Assembly: GCA_003523545.1 (NCBI GenBank)
Contig: DQAM01000013.1
Coordinates: forward strand, 1,748-16,135
DNA length: 14,388 nucleotides
Source of the DNA: Dysgonomonas sp.
GTDB taxonomy: Bacteria; Bacteroidota; Bacteroidia; Bacteroidales; Dysgonomonadaceae
Direction of reading: 5' to 3'
Of this stretch, positions 1 to 7,348 are shown piece after piece. Positions within the stretch are counted from its first letter, which is position 1. Each line of letters begins with the position of its first letter. Made by a program: the position numbers and the translations under genes. A model generated the notes under the pieces. That model saw nothing but the letters and a program-made list of their open reading frames with translations, searched no databases and was not told the origin of the DNA.

Positions 1-151
1 TATCCGCAAACTCATCGGCTCTTTCCTGTGTGCGGGAGTAGACAGCCGAAAGTTCGAACCTCGAATCTAACCCTGCCCCCTCTAATACTTTATCTGTAAT
101 GAAATTGGTGCCGACGACACCGAAACGTATTTTACTCACTTTTGAGTTCAT
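1..151 (-). CDS. Gfo/Idh/MocA-family NAD(P)-dependent oxidoreductase, N-terminal fragment (cut by the window edge)
   Basis: Translating the minus strand from the ATG at 151 gives 50 codons with no stop before the window ends; the rest lies to the left. The peptide begins MNSKVSKIRFGVVGTNFI: a beta strand followed by a GxxGTxxI nucleotide-binding loop at residues 11-18. The second strand, LSAVYSRT, comes at about 34-41 and a helix rich in Glu/Ala/Asp follows. This order is the N-terminal Rossmann fold of the Gfo/Idh/MocA family, whose members oxidise or reduce sugars, inositols and related polyols with NAD(P). The substrate cannot be told from this piece, as the C-terminal substrate domain is missing. 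The ATG lies 7 bp after the stop of the upstream thioredoxin-like lipoprotein, so the two are probably co-transcribed. I am confident of the superfamily, not of any specific reaction. Confidence 0.85.
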   Translation of the reverse strand, partial: MNSKVSKIRFGVVGTNFITDKVLEGAGLDSRFELSAVYSRTQERADEFAD

Positions 152-158
152 TTATATT

Positions 159-1337
159 TTATGATTTGATTAATTCCTCCATTTTATTTTTCAGCGAACC
201 TTTGCCGTATCCCATCCATGAAGTAATGACCTTTCCCTCGGGAGAAATCATCACATAATGAGGAATTCCAATCACTCCGTATCTTATCTTAATACCGTCT
301 TCGCCTTTAAAATCATTCAGGTTAACCCAAGATATATCTTTTTCTTTCGAAACTTTCTGCCATATATCTTTAGTATCGGAACTGATGCTGATTATCGTTA
401 ATTTGTCCTTATAAGCTTCGGATATTTCTTTCATTTCGGGTATGGCCATAATGCAAGGGCCGCATCCCGAAGACCAGAAATCAATAAGTATATATTTTCC
501 TTTATAGTCGGCCAGATGATGCATTTTCCCATCGACGTCCCACATATCTGTGTCTGCCATATTATCACCTTCTTTAACAATAGTAGGTGGATAAAGGCTT
601 AAGTATATAGACTGGGCCGTATCACTTTTCTTCATATCTTTCGGCATATTTTCATACAAATTCTTCATTTTATCAATATATTCTTGCGGAAGCTCCGTAT
701 ATCTCAAAGGCATTGAATGGTCGTTTAGTTTCTGTAGCCACACTTTGCTGTAAGTTTTATTTTGCGCAAGGAGATCAACTTCCTTTTTTATAATAAGGAT
801 ATCGAGAGAATCTCTTATCGCATATAGTGAATCCATCTTAGCTACGTATTCCTTACTTTTTTCCGGATTCTTTTTTCTGGCATCGAAGTATGAATATGCT
901 TCTGTCATAATAGACTGTATCATTTTTTGATATTCACCCGTGATCGATTTGAATTGGTTCAGTTCTTTTTGCTCAGTTATATCGCTTTCTACGTTCCATG
1001 TTCTTATCAGTTTATCTTTACCGCTGATCTCAATCTTTGCTCCGGGGGCAACCCAGATATCCAGCCATGTGGGTGGAAAACCATCCCCCTTAGCCATAAT
1101 TGAGAACAGCCGGGCTTCATTAATACTGTCTTTGAAGGTAAATCTGAATTTTCCCTCCCTGAGGGTATCAGTTGATATGGGAATAGCTATATTTCCTTCA
1201 CTTTTCGTAAGGTTAATGATTGTTCCGTCTTCCACATTTTCTAACTGGCCTGTAATTGTTACTTCACTGCTTTTTTCTTTGCAACCTGTGAAGATGCTTA
1301 ACATGAACACGAGTAAAAGGATGTAATTAACTTTCAT
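159..1337 (-). CDS. DUF4369-type thioredoxin-like (TlpA/ResA) lipoprotein, CGPC active site
   Basis: Predicted periplasm-facing lipoprotein of 392 residues with a thiol-disulfide oxidoreductase domain. A hydrophobic signal at 5-17 ends in a plausible lipobox (FTGC) with Cys19 as the lipidated residue. Residues about 25-110 are a beta-rich segment starting VTITGQL, typical of the DUF4369 domain. Residues 120-250 are mainly helical and charged. The C-terminal 130 residues are a TlpA/AhpC-TSA thioredoxin fold: the active site FWSSGCGPC has Cys292 and Cys295, and the cis-proline loop GIPH has Pro359. The residue just before the first Cys is Gly, not the usual Trp. Related Bacteroidota proteins are thought to reduce disulfides or serve in cytochrome c maturation or oxidative stress defence; the partner is unknown. 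No clear Shine-Dalgarno precedes the ATG. The oxidoreductase fragment follows after 7 bp. Confidence 0.9.
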   Translation of the reverse strand: MKVNYILLLVFMLSIFTGCKEKSSEVTITGQLENVEDGTIINLTKSEGNIAIPISTDTLREGKFRFTFKDSINEARLFSIMAKGDGFPPTWLDIWVAPGAKIEISGKDKLIRTWNVESDITEQKELNQFKSITGEYQKMIQSIMTEAYSYFDARKKNPEKSKEYVAKMDSLYAIRDSLDILIIKKEVDLLAQNKTYSKVWLQKLNDHSMPLRYTELPQEYIDKMKNLYENMPKDMKKSDTAQSIYLSLYPPTIVKEGDNMADTDMWDVDGKMHHLADYKGKYILIDFWSSGCGPCIMAIPEMKEISEAYKDKLTIISISSDTKDIWQKVSKEKDISWVNLNDFKGEDGIKIRYGVIGIPHYVMISPEGKVITSWMGYGKGSLKNKMEELIKS

Positions 1338-1367
1338 GGCTTATGTATTTAAAGTATAGTAAATAGG

Positions 1368-1375
1368 TAAATATA
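1368..1375 (-). promoter_or_regulatory. Weak candidate -7 promoter element (TATATTTA)
   Basis: On the minus strand this reads TATATTTA, seven of eight positions of the Bacteroidota -7 consensus TAnnTTTG. It lies in the 44-bp gap between the winged-helix gene and the thioredoxin-like lipoprotein and would give a leader of about 25-30 nt. I see no -33 TTTG at 19-21 bp, and the region is A/T rich, so chance is a real alternative. The lipoprotein could instead be read through from the winged-helix gene. Confidence 0.25.
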
Positions 1376-1381
1376 ATAATC

Positions 1382-2449
1382 TTACCTCGACGATTGTAAA
1401 AACGATATATGTTTTTGTACAGCCTTATTTATCAGTGCTTTCTTTACTTTTGTCTTTTTCTCGAAGAAATCGGTTTCGATAGTTGTTTTTCCTTTGCTGT
1501 TTATCTTTTTCCAGTTGCCCACGATAATCCCGTTGTGCAGTATCACCGGATAAAATATGCCGTAATTGGTGAACGCTTTCGGATAATGATGCAATGGCAG
1601 GCAGTGCGTCCGGCTTTTGTAGCTTATGAGATATTCGTCGTAAGGAGGCAGTAGATGAAAAACATCTTCGGCGATGCTTATATCATTATAAGACTCATGT
1701 ATATACAGCTTATCATCCATAAATTTTTCGCTGATAAGTTTATCATGGATGAGATGAATAGAATGTTTAGCTTCTGTTATCGATAATCCCGACCACCAGA
1801 TGAAATCTTCGAGTGTAGCAGGAGAGTGGCTTCTGAAATAACTCAGGGCAAGCTTTGCCAGAGCTTCATCTTTGGTAATTGGCGGAGTCGGGGGGACCCG
1901 CTCGTCTATCAGTGCATACGTCTGATATCTACCCCTGTCGATGCCGCTACAGACGATACCCTCCGTTTCTGCGCGGGATAGAAAAAGCGATAGCCGGGGG
2001 TCGTCTGCAGTGAGCTTTCCATTCGTTAATTTCTCAAATTCTTCACCAATCTCTTTCTTAGTAAGGCTTTCGTTGCCTTCCAAAATTTTTATGATGAGAT
2101 CATTCGTTTTGCTGTATAGTTCTTCGGATAATTCAAAACCTTTGCCCCACGATGCCATTCCCGATTGTATCTTTTTTGCCGATAATGCGGACATCCAGCG
2201 GATATCCTCAGCGGCTACGATATGCCAGGTAGGCCGCATGACATGGGTCCTCAGTATCTCTCCTTTCGATAGGGCATCTTCCACTTTTTTTATATCTGCT
2301 GATTTCAGGCGCATACCCAATGCCCATTTTACCATTGTATAATCTTGTGCCTGGACAGCTCCCATCCACGAGACCAATTCCCTGACCTGATCGAATTGCG
2401 GTACAGTCAATTGCTGGGCCGTCATGCGTATATCCGTAATGCCGTTCAT
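1382..2449 (-). CDS. Winged-helix DNA-binding protein of the HTH_42 (AlkZ/YcaQ-like DNA glycosylase) family
   Basis: Protein of 355 residues, the usual length for the HTH_42 family (formerly DUF1006). Family marks: MGAVQAQDY at 29-37, LRTHVMRPTWH at 66-76, SHSPATLEDF near 207-216 leading into an FxWWSGL-like segment, LLPPYDEYLISYK at 266-278 and GIIVGNWK at 307-314. The best studied relatives are Streptomyces AlkZ, which unhooks interstrand crosslinks and removes bulky alkyl adducts made by natural products, and E. coli YcaQ. They carry a catalytic motif near the N terminus, QxQ in AlkZ types and QxD in YcaQ types; here Gln33-Ala-Gln35 fits the AlkZ type. A DNA repair glycosylase role is therefore reasonable but inferred; many annotated members have no tested function. 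There is no signal peptide, so it is cytoplasmic. It is transcribed divergently from the M20 amidohydrolase. Confidence 0.85.
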   Translation of the reverse strand: MNGITDIRMTAQQLTVPQFDQVRELVSWMGAVQAQDYTMVKWALGMRLKSADIKKVEDALSKGEILRTHVMRPTWHIVAAEDIRWMSALSAKKIQSGMASWGKGFELSEELYSKTNDLIIKILEGNESLTKKEIGEEFEKLTNGKLTADDPRLSLFLSRAETEGIVCSGIDRGRYQTYALIDERVPPTPPITKDEALAKLALSYFRSHSPATLEDFIWWSGLSITEAKHSIHLIHDKLISEKFMDDKLYIHESYNDISIAEDVFHLLPPYDEYLISYKSRTHCLPLHHYPKAFTNYGIFYPVILHNGIIVGNWKKINSKGKTTIETDFFEKKTKVKKALINKAVQKHISFLQSSR

Positions 2450-2473
2450 ATAATGTTTTATTTAATAATAAAT

Positions 2474-2481
2474 CAAATATA
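2474..2481 (-). promoter_or_regulatory. Candidate Bacteroidota -7 promoter element for the winged-helix gene
   Basis: The minus strand reads TATATTTG, a perfect match to the -7 consensus TAnnTTTG of the Bacteroidota primary sigma factor. It would start RNA about 20 nt before the ATG at 2449. A TTTA lies upstream with a 17-bp spacer, which is shorter and weaker than the usual TTTG at 19-21 bp. The position in a divergent intergenic gap supports it. Confidence 0.5.
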
Positions 2482-2507
2482 CTTAAATATGTTTTTTGTA
2501 AAGACCT

Positions 2508-2539
2508 TTTGAAAGATTAATATATTAATTTTACATTTT
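2508..2539 (+). promoter_or_regulatory. Candidate Bacteroidota promoter (-33 TTTG, -7 TACATTTT) for the M20 amidohydrolase
   Basis: TTTG at 2508-2511 is followed after a 20-bp spacer by TACATTTT at 2532-2539, seven of eight positions of TAnnTTTG. Spacing and composition fit the known Bacteroidota promoter architecture (19-21 bp). The predicted transcript would begin only a few bases before the ATG at 2549, so the message would be nearly leaderless unless translation starts at the in-frame ATG at 2555. Confidence 0.45.
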
Positions 2540-2548
2540 CAGATCACA

Positions 2549-3745
2549 ATGAGTATGTCGAAAGAACTTATACATCTTATAAAAGAAAAAGTTGAAGCCT
2601 TACATCAAGACACGGTAGGTTATTATAAGTACCTGCACCAGTATCCCGAACTGTCTTTCCAGGAAGAAAAGACAGCGGCCTTTGTGGAGTCGAAGCTTAT
2701 AGAGTGGGGGATCGGCTACCGGAAAAATATCGGCGGATTCGGTATTCTCGGATGGATTAAAGGTCATCTGCCATCATCGAGAGTGATAGCGCTCCGGGCA
2801 GATATGGATGCCTTGCCTATAATTGAGCAAAACGATATAGATTTCGTTTCCCGGAATGAAGGAGTGATGCATGCCTGCGGGCATGATACGCATACCGCAA
2901 GCCTTCTGGGGGCAGCGAAGATTATCCGTGATCTCAAAGGCAGTTTTGGCGGAACGGTATTATTTATATTCCAGCCGGGGGAAGAAAAACATCCCGGGGG
3001 AGCGGGTCTGATGCTGAAAGACGGTCTGTTCGATGAATATAACCCCGATATTATAATCGGACAACATGCTTATGTCGATTATAATGTAGGCGAGGTCGGT
3101 TTTGGCGATGGTGTGATAATGGCCTCTGCCGATGAAGTTCATATGAAGATTATCGGTAAAGGCGGCCACGGAGCTCTTCCGCATGAAGTGAACGATACGG
3201 TTTTAGCGGCTGCGCAGGTATTGGTTTCGATGCAGCAAGTGGTAAGCCGTCGTTCCAATCCTTTTAAGCCCTGCGTACTTTCGTTCGGCAGATTTATTGC
3301 AGAGGGTGCAACGAATGTCATTCCCAATGTCGTAACGCTGGCAGGAACGCTCCGCTGTATGGATGAAGAGGAACGCTCTACACTGAAACCCATTATCCGG
3401 GATATTGCAGTCCATACGGCTAAAGCATACGGATGCGAATGCGAAATAGAGGTCTATGACGGTTATCCTTGCGTATTTAATGATGAGGCCGTAACCGGAA
3501 TGATGAAAGCCTATGCTTCTGAATATTTAGGCTCCGACAATGTAAAAGCTTTACCGAAAAGAATGACAGCCGAGGATTTCGGATTCTTTTCGCAACAATA
3601 TCCTTGTACATTCTACCGTTTCGGTATTCAGGGGAAAAAACGTTCGACAGGATTGCACACGCCTACATTCCTTATCGATGAGGAAGCTCTACAGACTTCG
3701 GTAGGAACAATGGCGTATCTGACATTAAGATATTGTAATAATTGA
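2549..3745 (+). CDS. M20-family (M20D) metal-dependent amidohydrolase, N-acyl-amino-acid or IAA-conjugate hydrolase type
   Basis: Cytoplasmic 398-residue metallohydrolase that is expected to cleave an amide bond of an N-acyl or N-aroyl amino acid, or a related conjugate. Visible motifs in order: LRADMDALP (82-90), the metal-binding run MHACGHDTH (107-115, with Cys110, His112 and Asp113), FQPGEE (141-146, general base and ligand pair Glu145-Glu146), GQHA (171-174, His173), the lid-domain motif GKGGHGALPH (203-212), and the final metal ligand His370 in TGLHTP. Cys110 in HACGH is the M20D hallmark, seen in hippurate hydrolases and IAA-amino acid hydrolases. Length and motif set are complete, so it should be active; the true acyl group and amino acid cannot be read from sequence. 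It stands alone with its own promoter candidate and a terminator right after it. ATG 2555 is an alternative start two codons in. Confidence 0.93.
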   Translation: MSMSKELIHLIKEKVEALHQDTVGYYKYLHQYPELSFQEEKTAAFVESKLIEWGIGYRKNIGGFGILGWIKGHLPSSRVIALRADMDALPIIEQNDIDFVSRNEGVMHACGHDTHTASLLGAAKIIRDLKGSFGGTVLFIFQPGEEKHPGGAGLMLKDGLFDEYNPDIIIGQHAYVDYNVGEVGFGDGVIMASADEVHMKIIGKGGHGALPHEVNDTVLAAAQVLVSMQQVVSRRSNPFKPCVLSFGRFIAEGATNVIPNVVTLAGTLRCMDEEERSTLKPIIRDIAVHTAKAYGCECEIEVYDGYPCVFNDEAVTGMMKAYASEYLGSDNVKALPKRMTAEDFGFFSQQYPCTFYRFGIQGKKRSTGLHTPTFLIDEEALQTSVGTMAYLTLRYCNN

Positions 3746-3763
3746 TCGGAACTTTCCGCAATA

Positions 3764-3799
3764 AAAAACGGGTAAAGAAATTAATCTTTACCCGTTTTT
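3764..3799. terminator. Bidirectional intrinsic terminator between convergent genes
   Basis: A perfect 15-bp inverted repeat, 3764-3778 pairing with 3785-3799 around a 6-nt loop. The core is ACGGGTAAAGA / TCTTTACCCGT and the arms end in A5 and T5, so each strand reads as a stem followed by a U tract. It sits between the stop of the amidohydrolase (3745) and the stop of the convergent lipoprotein (3816), exactly where a shared terminator is expected. Confidence 0.93.
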
Positions 3800-3815
3800 A
3801 GCTTTTACATATATT

Positions 3816-4937
3816 TTACAAGAGTTCACTTAACTTTTGAGCCAGCTCATTTACATGGAACCCGCGGGCTATGATAGTTCCTTCTTTGTCTATGAGCACC
3901 ATATGCGGGATACTGTTTACAGCATAAGCTGTGCTTAGCTGTGAATCCCACCTGTTGAGGTCGGACATCTGAGGCCATGTAATATTCAGATCTTCTATAC
4001 CCTTTATCCAGTCTTCTTTTCTGCTGTCGAGTGAAACTCCGACGATTTCGAAACCTTTGTCCTTATATTGGTTATAAATTTTAACTACATCCGGCATATC
4101 TCTACGGCACGGGGGACACCACGAAGCCCAGAAATCAACAAGTACATACTTTCCTTTACCTGCATAATCTGACAGTGCTATCGGATTACCATCGGGAGTC
4201 TGGGCTTTGAGGTCGGTAAATTTTTGTCCTACGACTGTAGTTTTGAGGGCATGCAGTCTGTTTTCGATAAGCTGAAATCTTGGATTACCTGTCAATTGAC
4301 CACTTACCGACGGAATGATTTCTTCCAGTTCTTCCTGAGTGAAAGAACGGCCTCTGTCGAGAAATACATAACGTCCTACTACGTTCGAAGCATTTTCTTT
4401 TACAAAATCGTAAGGATATTTCCTTGTCTTTTGATACAAAGCATCATATTTAGCTTCGGTTTCTTTTTCCAGCTCCGGCGTTACCCTGTTTTCTTCTTTG
4501 GCTTTGTTATACTCCTCGGATATTTTTTTACCTTCTTCCTGCATTTCTTTTGCCAATGAAGCACGTTTGTCCAGATATTCCTGATACTTATTATTTAAGG
4601 GTGTTCCAGAAATTTTTGCCATACCTGTAGAGTCTATAGTCATTTCCACAGTACCTTCACCTGCAACGAATAGTTGAGGCCGGCTAATGCCTCCACCTGC
4701 AACAAATAACATCTGTATGCTGTCTGCTGCTCCGGCAAATTCGAAATTTGCACCCTGAACCTGCACTGAGTCGATAGAAATAAATTTAGCAGGGTCTTTA
4801 TCCGGCATTTGCAGATAGATGAGTTTTCCATTATGGGAGTCGTCGGCAAACCGGCCTTTCAGTTCAAAATCATTCACTTGTCCGCAGGATGCCAAAAAGG
4901 CAGTTACAAGCGGTAATAAATAAAAAACTTTTTTCAT
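3816..4937 (-). CDS. DUF4369-type thioredoxin-like (TlpA/ResA) lipoprotein, CPPC active site
   Basis: Lipoprotein of 373 residues with a C-terminal thioredoxin fold. I chose the ATG at 4937 because it begins MKKVFYLLPLVTAFLASC, a textbook lipoprotein signal with lipidated Cys18; the frame stays open to 5090, but that extension would overlap rsmG and bury the signal. Residues 22-110 form the beta-rich DUF4369 domain (NDFELKGRF, then YLQMPDKD). A highly charged helical stretch at 115-175 links to the thioredoxin domain. The active site is FWASWCPPC with Cys274 and Cys277, and the cis-proline is Pro344 in SIPH. Expected role: membrane-anchored reductase outside the cytoplasm, as in TlpA/ResA proteins; the substrate is unknown. 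It is a distant paralogue of the lipoprotein at 159-1337 but has the classical WCxxC form. It lies 103 bp after rsmG and ends at the shared terminator. Confidence 0.92.
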   Translation of the reverse strand: MKKVFYLLPLVTAFLASCGQVNDFELKGRFADDSHNGKLIYLQMPDKDPAKFISIDSVQVQGANFEFAGAADSIQMLFVAGGGISRPQLFVAGEGTVEMTIDSTGMAKISGTPLNNKYQEYLDKRASLAKEMQEEGKKISEEYNKAKEENRVTPELEKETEAKYDALYQKTRKYPYDFVKENASNVVGRYVFLDRGRSFTQEELEEIIPSVSGQLTGNPRFQLIENRLHALKTTVVGQKFTDLKAQTPDGNPIALSDYAGKGKYVLVDFWASWCPPCRRDMPDVVKIYNQYKDKGFEIVGVSLDSRKEDWIKGIEDLNITWPQMSDLNRWDSQLSTAYAVNSIPHMVLIDKEGTIIARGFHVNELAQKLSELL

Positions 4938-5040
4938 ATTATGTTCTAATTTTATTTTATCTAATCCGGTGTAGAAGTAATTAACAATGAAGGCGATTAT
5001 ATAGTTTATAATATCTTTTTCGGGATCAGGGAAAGTACTT

Positions 5041-5661
5041 TTACAACGGTAAATAAACAACCTTTTTAGTTTGGAAAAACTCTTCTTCAAAGAAATCGCT
5101 CAGATTATCGACCTCCACATATTTTTTGAAAGGTAATATCTCCTTTTCCAATTCTCCTCCTTTCAGGCAGATCAGACCATTGGGTAATGGATTTTTTTGA
5201 TCGTGGGAAATATTTTTACGGACGATTTTAACCATATCAGCCAGAGGCATAACGGCCCTGCTTACAACAAAATCGAATTGTTCTTTTATATCTTCTGCCC
5301 TCGAATGCCTGAAACTGGTGTTCTTGAGTTCAACTGCATTCGACACTTCTGTAGCGACTTTGATTTTCTTACCGATGCTGTCTACTAATAAAAAGCGGGT
5401 TTCCGGAAAAAGGATAGCTAACGGAATTGCCGGAAATCCTCCTCCCGTACCTATATCCATAATGCTGCTTCCCGGGGTGAAACGTATGATTTTGGCAATG
5501 CCTAACGAATGCAGAATATGATTGGTGTAAAGATTTTCGATGTCTTTGCGGGAAATCACATTTATTTTGGCATTCCAGTCTGAATAGAGGTCATATAGTG
5601 CGGAAAACTGATTTTTCTGTGTATCCGTCAGGTCGGGAAAATATTTGAGGATTATATCCAT
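5041..5661 (-). CDS. rsmG: 16S rRNA (guanine527-N7)-methyltransferase RsmG (GidB)
   Basis: Transfers a methyl group from S-adenosylmethionine to N7 of G527 in 16S rRNA, in the decoding-site region of the small subunit; loss is known in several bacteria to give low-level streptomycin resistance. The 206-residue length is normal. SAM-binding motif I is MDIGTGGGFPAIPLAI at 68-83, with its acidic partner in LLVDSIGKK (91-99). The family motifs SRAED (120-124), VSRAVMPL (133-140) and the GLICLKGG strand (162-169) follow. The N terminus carries the usual Trp-Asn-x-Lys-x-Asn pattern (WNAKIN, 29-34) and a HILHSL helix (48-53). It is soluble with no signal. The start lies 19 bp after the stop of the DUF3298 lipoprotein, so the two are probably co-transcribed; no Shine-Dalgarno is visible. 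Confidence 0.97.
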   Translation of the reverse strand: MDIILKYFPDLTDTQKNQFSALYDLYSDWNAKINVISRKDIENLYTNHILHSLGIAKIIRFTPGSSIMDIGTGGGFPAIPLAILFPETRFLLVDSIGKKIKVATEVSNAVELKNTSFRHSRAEDIKEQFDFVVSRAVMPLADMVKIVRKNISHDQKNPLPNGLICLKGGELEKEILPFKKYVEVDNLSDFFEEEFFQTKKVVYLPL

Positions 5662-5680
5662 TAAAAATGCAGTGATGATT

Positions 5681-6523
5681 TTATGTTGAAACGAATTTGG
5701 ATATTACCGATTCTTCTTTAATCAGGGGCTTTATGTCTTTATAAGCAATTGGAATGGTAATCGGCTCGATTTTATATCCGGAGTATTCGCCCCGGTTGAA
5801 AATGTATGTTATATTATTGTCATCCAGTATAAAATTACCGTTCGGAATCATCTCTTCAATACCGAAATATCCCAGGTTTTCCAAGTCGTATACCGATTTT
5901 GCCTTGTTCTCTTTCAGCAGGTGGTCGCGGAAAATACTGTTTAATGCTTTTTCATATCCATCGACAAACAGGTCGTCTTCCAATACCAGACGTGCATTCT
6001 TAACATCTATCGTATAATTTTTGAAGAAATCATACGATGAAGCTCCTCCTTTATAATTGGTCTGGTTGATCTGGAATGAAAGTATTCCTCCCTGATTAAA
6101 AATTATAGTGTTATTATCTATCTCGTAATAAGAGGAATACATTTCTGTTTCGTCATGTTCGTATTTATCCCTCGAAAAGATGCGTGCATCTTCTTTGTAG
6201 CTTTCTACATAATTATTTTCATAATTTTCGATAGCTTTTTGGGGAGTAAGTCCTACATACGACTCATCGAAGAAACTGGCAATAAAAATATCCTGCAACG
6301 ATTTTAATACAGTCTCGTCCTTATATTGCGAAGGGTAGACAAAAGTCAGCCTGAGGTTGCACGAAGGCTGTGTAGAGTCGTTATCGAGATGATAATTCCT
6401 GACCGAACGTATGGTATCGAATTCTATGCCGTTATCGGCAGAAGGGCTTTCCTGAGGGCGGCACGAAAACATTCCTGCTGCCACAAAAAGCAAAATACCG
6501 CTATATAGAGGAAAATATTTCAT
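5681..6523 (-). CDS. DUF3298/DUF4163-type (RsiV-like) lipoprotein
   Basis: Secreted, probably lipid-anchored protein of 280 residues. The N terminus has a hydrophobic stretch at 8-19 ending GMFSC, a usable but not ideal lipobox with Cys21. The first part, about 35-150, resembles DUF4163, where a beta-rich segment holds NLRLTFVYP. The second half has the DUF3298 pattern: YKGGASSYDFF (157-167), then LVLEDDLFVDGYEKAL (179-194), a late strand FILDDNNITYIFN (231-243) and ITIPIAYKDIKPLI (255-268). Related domains occur in RsiV, an anti-sigma factor that binds lysozyme, and in the deacetylase PdaC, but this protein has no transmembrane anti-sigma part and no deacetylase domain. Its molecular job is unknown. 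It heads a probable operon with rsmG. Confidence 0.8.
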   Translation of the reverse strand: MKYFPLYSGILLFVAAGMFSCRPQESPSADNGIEFDTIRSVRNYHLDNDSTQPSCNLRLTFVYPSQYKDETVLKSLQDIFIASFFDESYVGLTPQKAIENYENNYVESYKEDARIFSRDKYEHDETEMYSSYYEIDNNTIIFNQGGILSFQINQTNYKGGASSYDFFKNYTIDVKNARLVLEDDLFVDGYEKALNSIFRDHLLKENKAKSVYDLENLGYFGIEEMIPNGNFILDDNNITYIFNRGEYSGYKIEPITIPIAYKDIKPLIKEESVISKFVST

Positions 6524-6548
6524 AGGATCATCTCGTATAATCTGTTTG

Positions 6549-6556
6549 CAAATATA
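6549..6556 (-). promoter_or_regulatory. Candidate Bacteroidota -7 promoter element for the DUF3298-rsmG unit
   Basis: The minus strand reads TATATTTGC, a perfect TAnnTTTG, about 25 nt before the ATG at 6523, giving a leader of about 20 nt. That is the same spacing as the element before the winged-helix gene. I see no good -33 TTTG at 19-21 bp; the upstream stretch is T rich. Confidence 0.5.
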
Positions 6557-6636
6557 AAGATAAAAAATTAACGATTCAGGATTATTTTATGTTCAAAAAA
6601 ATATTTATGAAAATAATGATTGCAATGTAAAGAAAT

Positions 6637-7290
6637 TTATATGGATATACAATATCCCAATCCGATTACATGACGTGTAAATTTACGCGAATGATAATCC
6701 TCTATCATATAATAGAGGTCGAACTGTTGATTGTTTTTTATCATATAATTGATTCCCGTTGCATAACGGTTTTTCTGATGCTTGATTCCGCTCTCCAATT
6801 CGTGGTATATTTCCGTATACACGAAAGGTTTCAAATGTACTTTTTCTAAATAATAATCGGCTTTTAAACGGTTGCGTACTCCGAAATTAGGATCGGAAAG
6901 TTTATAAAAAGTATCCATAAAAGAAGACCGCCATGCTAATTTAAAATTTGCAACAGGATATTGCACAACACTCTGTATCATTGTGCGGTGTTCGGATTCC
7001 AATTTACCAGAGCCCAGGTCATTGGCGAAATATTCGTATCCGACACCCATTTTAAAGGCTTTGCTGAATAGGTAATATCCGAATAATCCTCCACTGTAAA
7101 GGTCTACCTTGCCGATATTATCTTTCAGGCGGAATTCGCCCGACAATACTCCCTGCCAATGCGAACCTGTGATGTCGGCTTCTATGTATATCCATGAGGC
7201 CAAATCGCTCCGCTGGCTGTATAATCTGTCTGAATAAGTAAAAAATAATAAAATGTAAATGCTTATCAAAAAGCTAAATCTTCTCTTCAT
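6637..7290 (-). CDS. DUF2490-like outer-membrane beta-barrel protein
   Basis: Protein of 217 residues with a secretory signal: Lys/Arg at 2-4, a hydrophobic core at 6-18 and a likely signal peptidase I cut after YSQ (about residue 26). There is no lipobox. The mature part alternates polar and aromatic residues, as in beta strands, and ends in RHVIGLGYCISI, a closing strand typical of barrels. The pattern of VRNRLKADYYL (138-148), KPFVYTEIY (154-162), RYATGINYMI (175-184) and HVIGLGY (207-213) matches DUF2490 proteins as I remember them. Function is unknown; no enzymatic motif is seen. It is one of few genes here with a strong Shine-Dalgarno, AAGGAG at 7295-7300, four bases before the ATG. It lies downstream of the RelA/SpoT homologue but after a terminator hairpin. 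Confidence 0.72.
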   Translation of the reverse strand: MKRRFSFLISIYILLFFTYSDRLYSQRSDLASWIYIEADITGSHWQGVLSGEFRLKDNIGKVDLYSGGLFGYYLFSKAFKMGVGYEYFANDLGSGKLESEHRTMIQSVVQYPVANFKLAWRSSFMDTFYKLSDPNFGVRNRLKADYYLEKVHLKPFVYTEIYHELESGIKHQKNRYATGINYMIKNNQQFDLYYMIEDYHSRKFTRHVIGLGYCISI

Positions 7291-7328
7291 TTCTCTCCTT
7301 CGTAAAAACAGGTGTCTTTCAAAAAAAA

Positions 7329-7348
7329 TCTCCGGTTAAATCCGGAGA
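7329..7348 (-). terminator. Intrinsic terminator downstream of the RelA/SpoT homologue
   Basis: On the minus strand TCTCCGG (7348-7342) pairs with CCGGAGA (7335-7329) around a 6-nt loop, and eight T residues follow (7328-7321). That is a standard intrinsic terminator some 50 bp after the stop at 7400. It also sits about 30 nt before the Shine-Dalgarno of the DUF2490-like gene, so read-through past it could set that gene's expression. Confidence 0.8.

Noticed and set aside
940..1326. 128-codon open frame on the plus strand opposite the first lipoprotein
   Set aside because: Antisense shadow, low-complexity Ser/Leu-rich peptide, no start signals.
4995..5015. AT-only inverted repeat in the gap before the second lipoprotein
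   Set aside because: Six A/T pairs only, no U tract or conserved position; expected by chance in such a sequence.
4938..5090. 51-residue N-terminal extension of the second thioredoxin-like lipoprotein frame
   Set aside because: It overlaps the end of rsmG by 50 bp and would bury the lipoprotein signal; the ATG at 4937 starts directly with the signal peptide.
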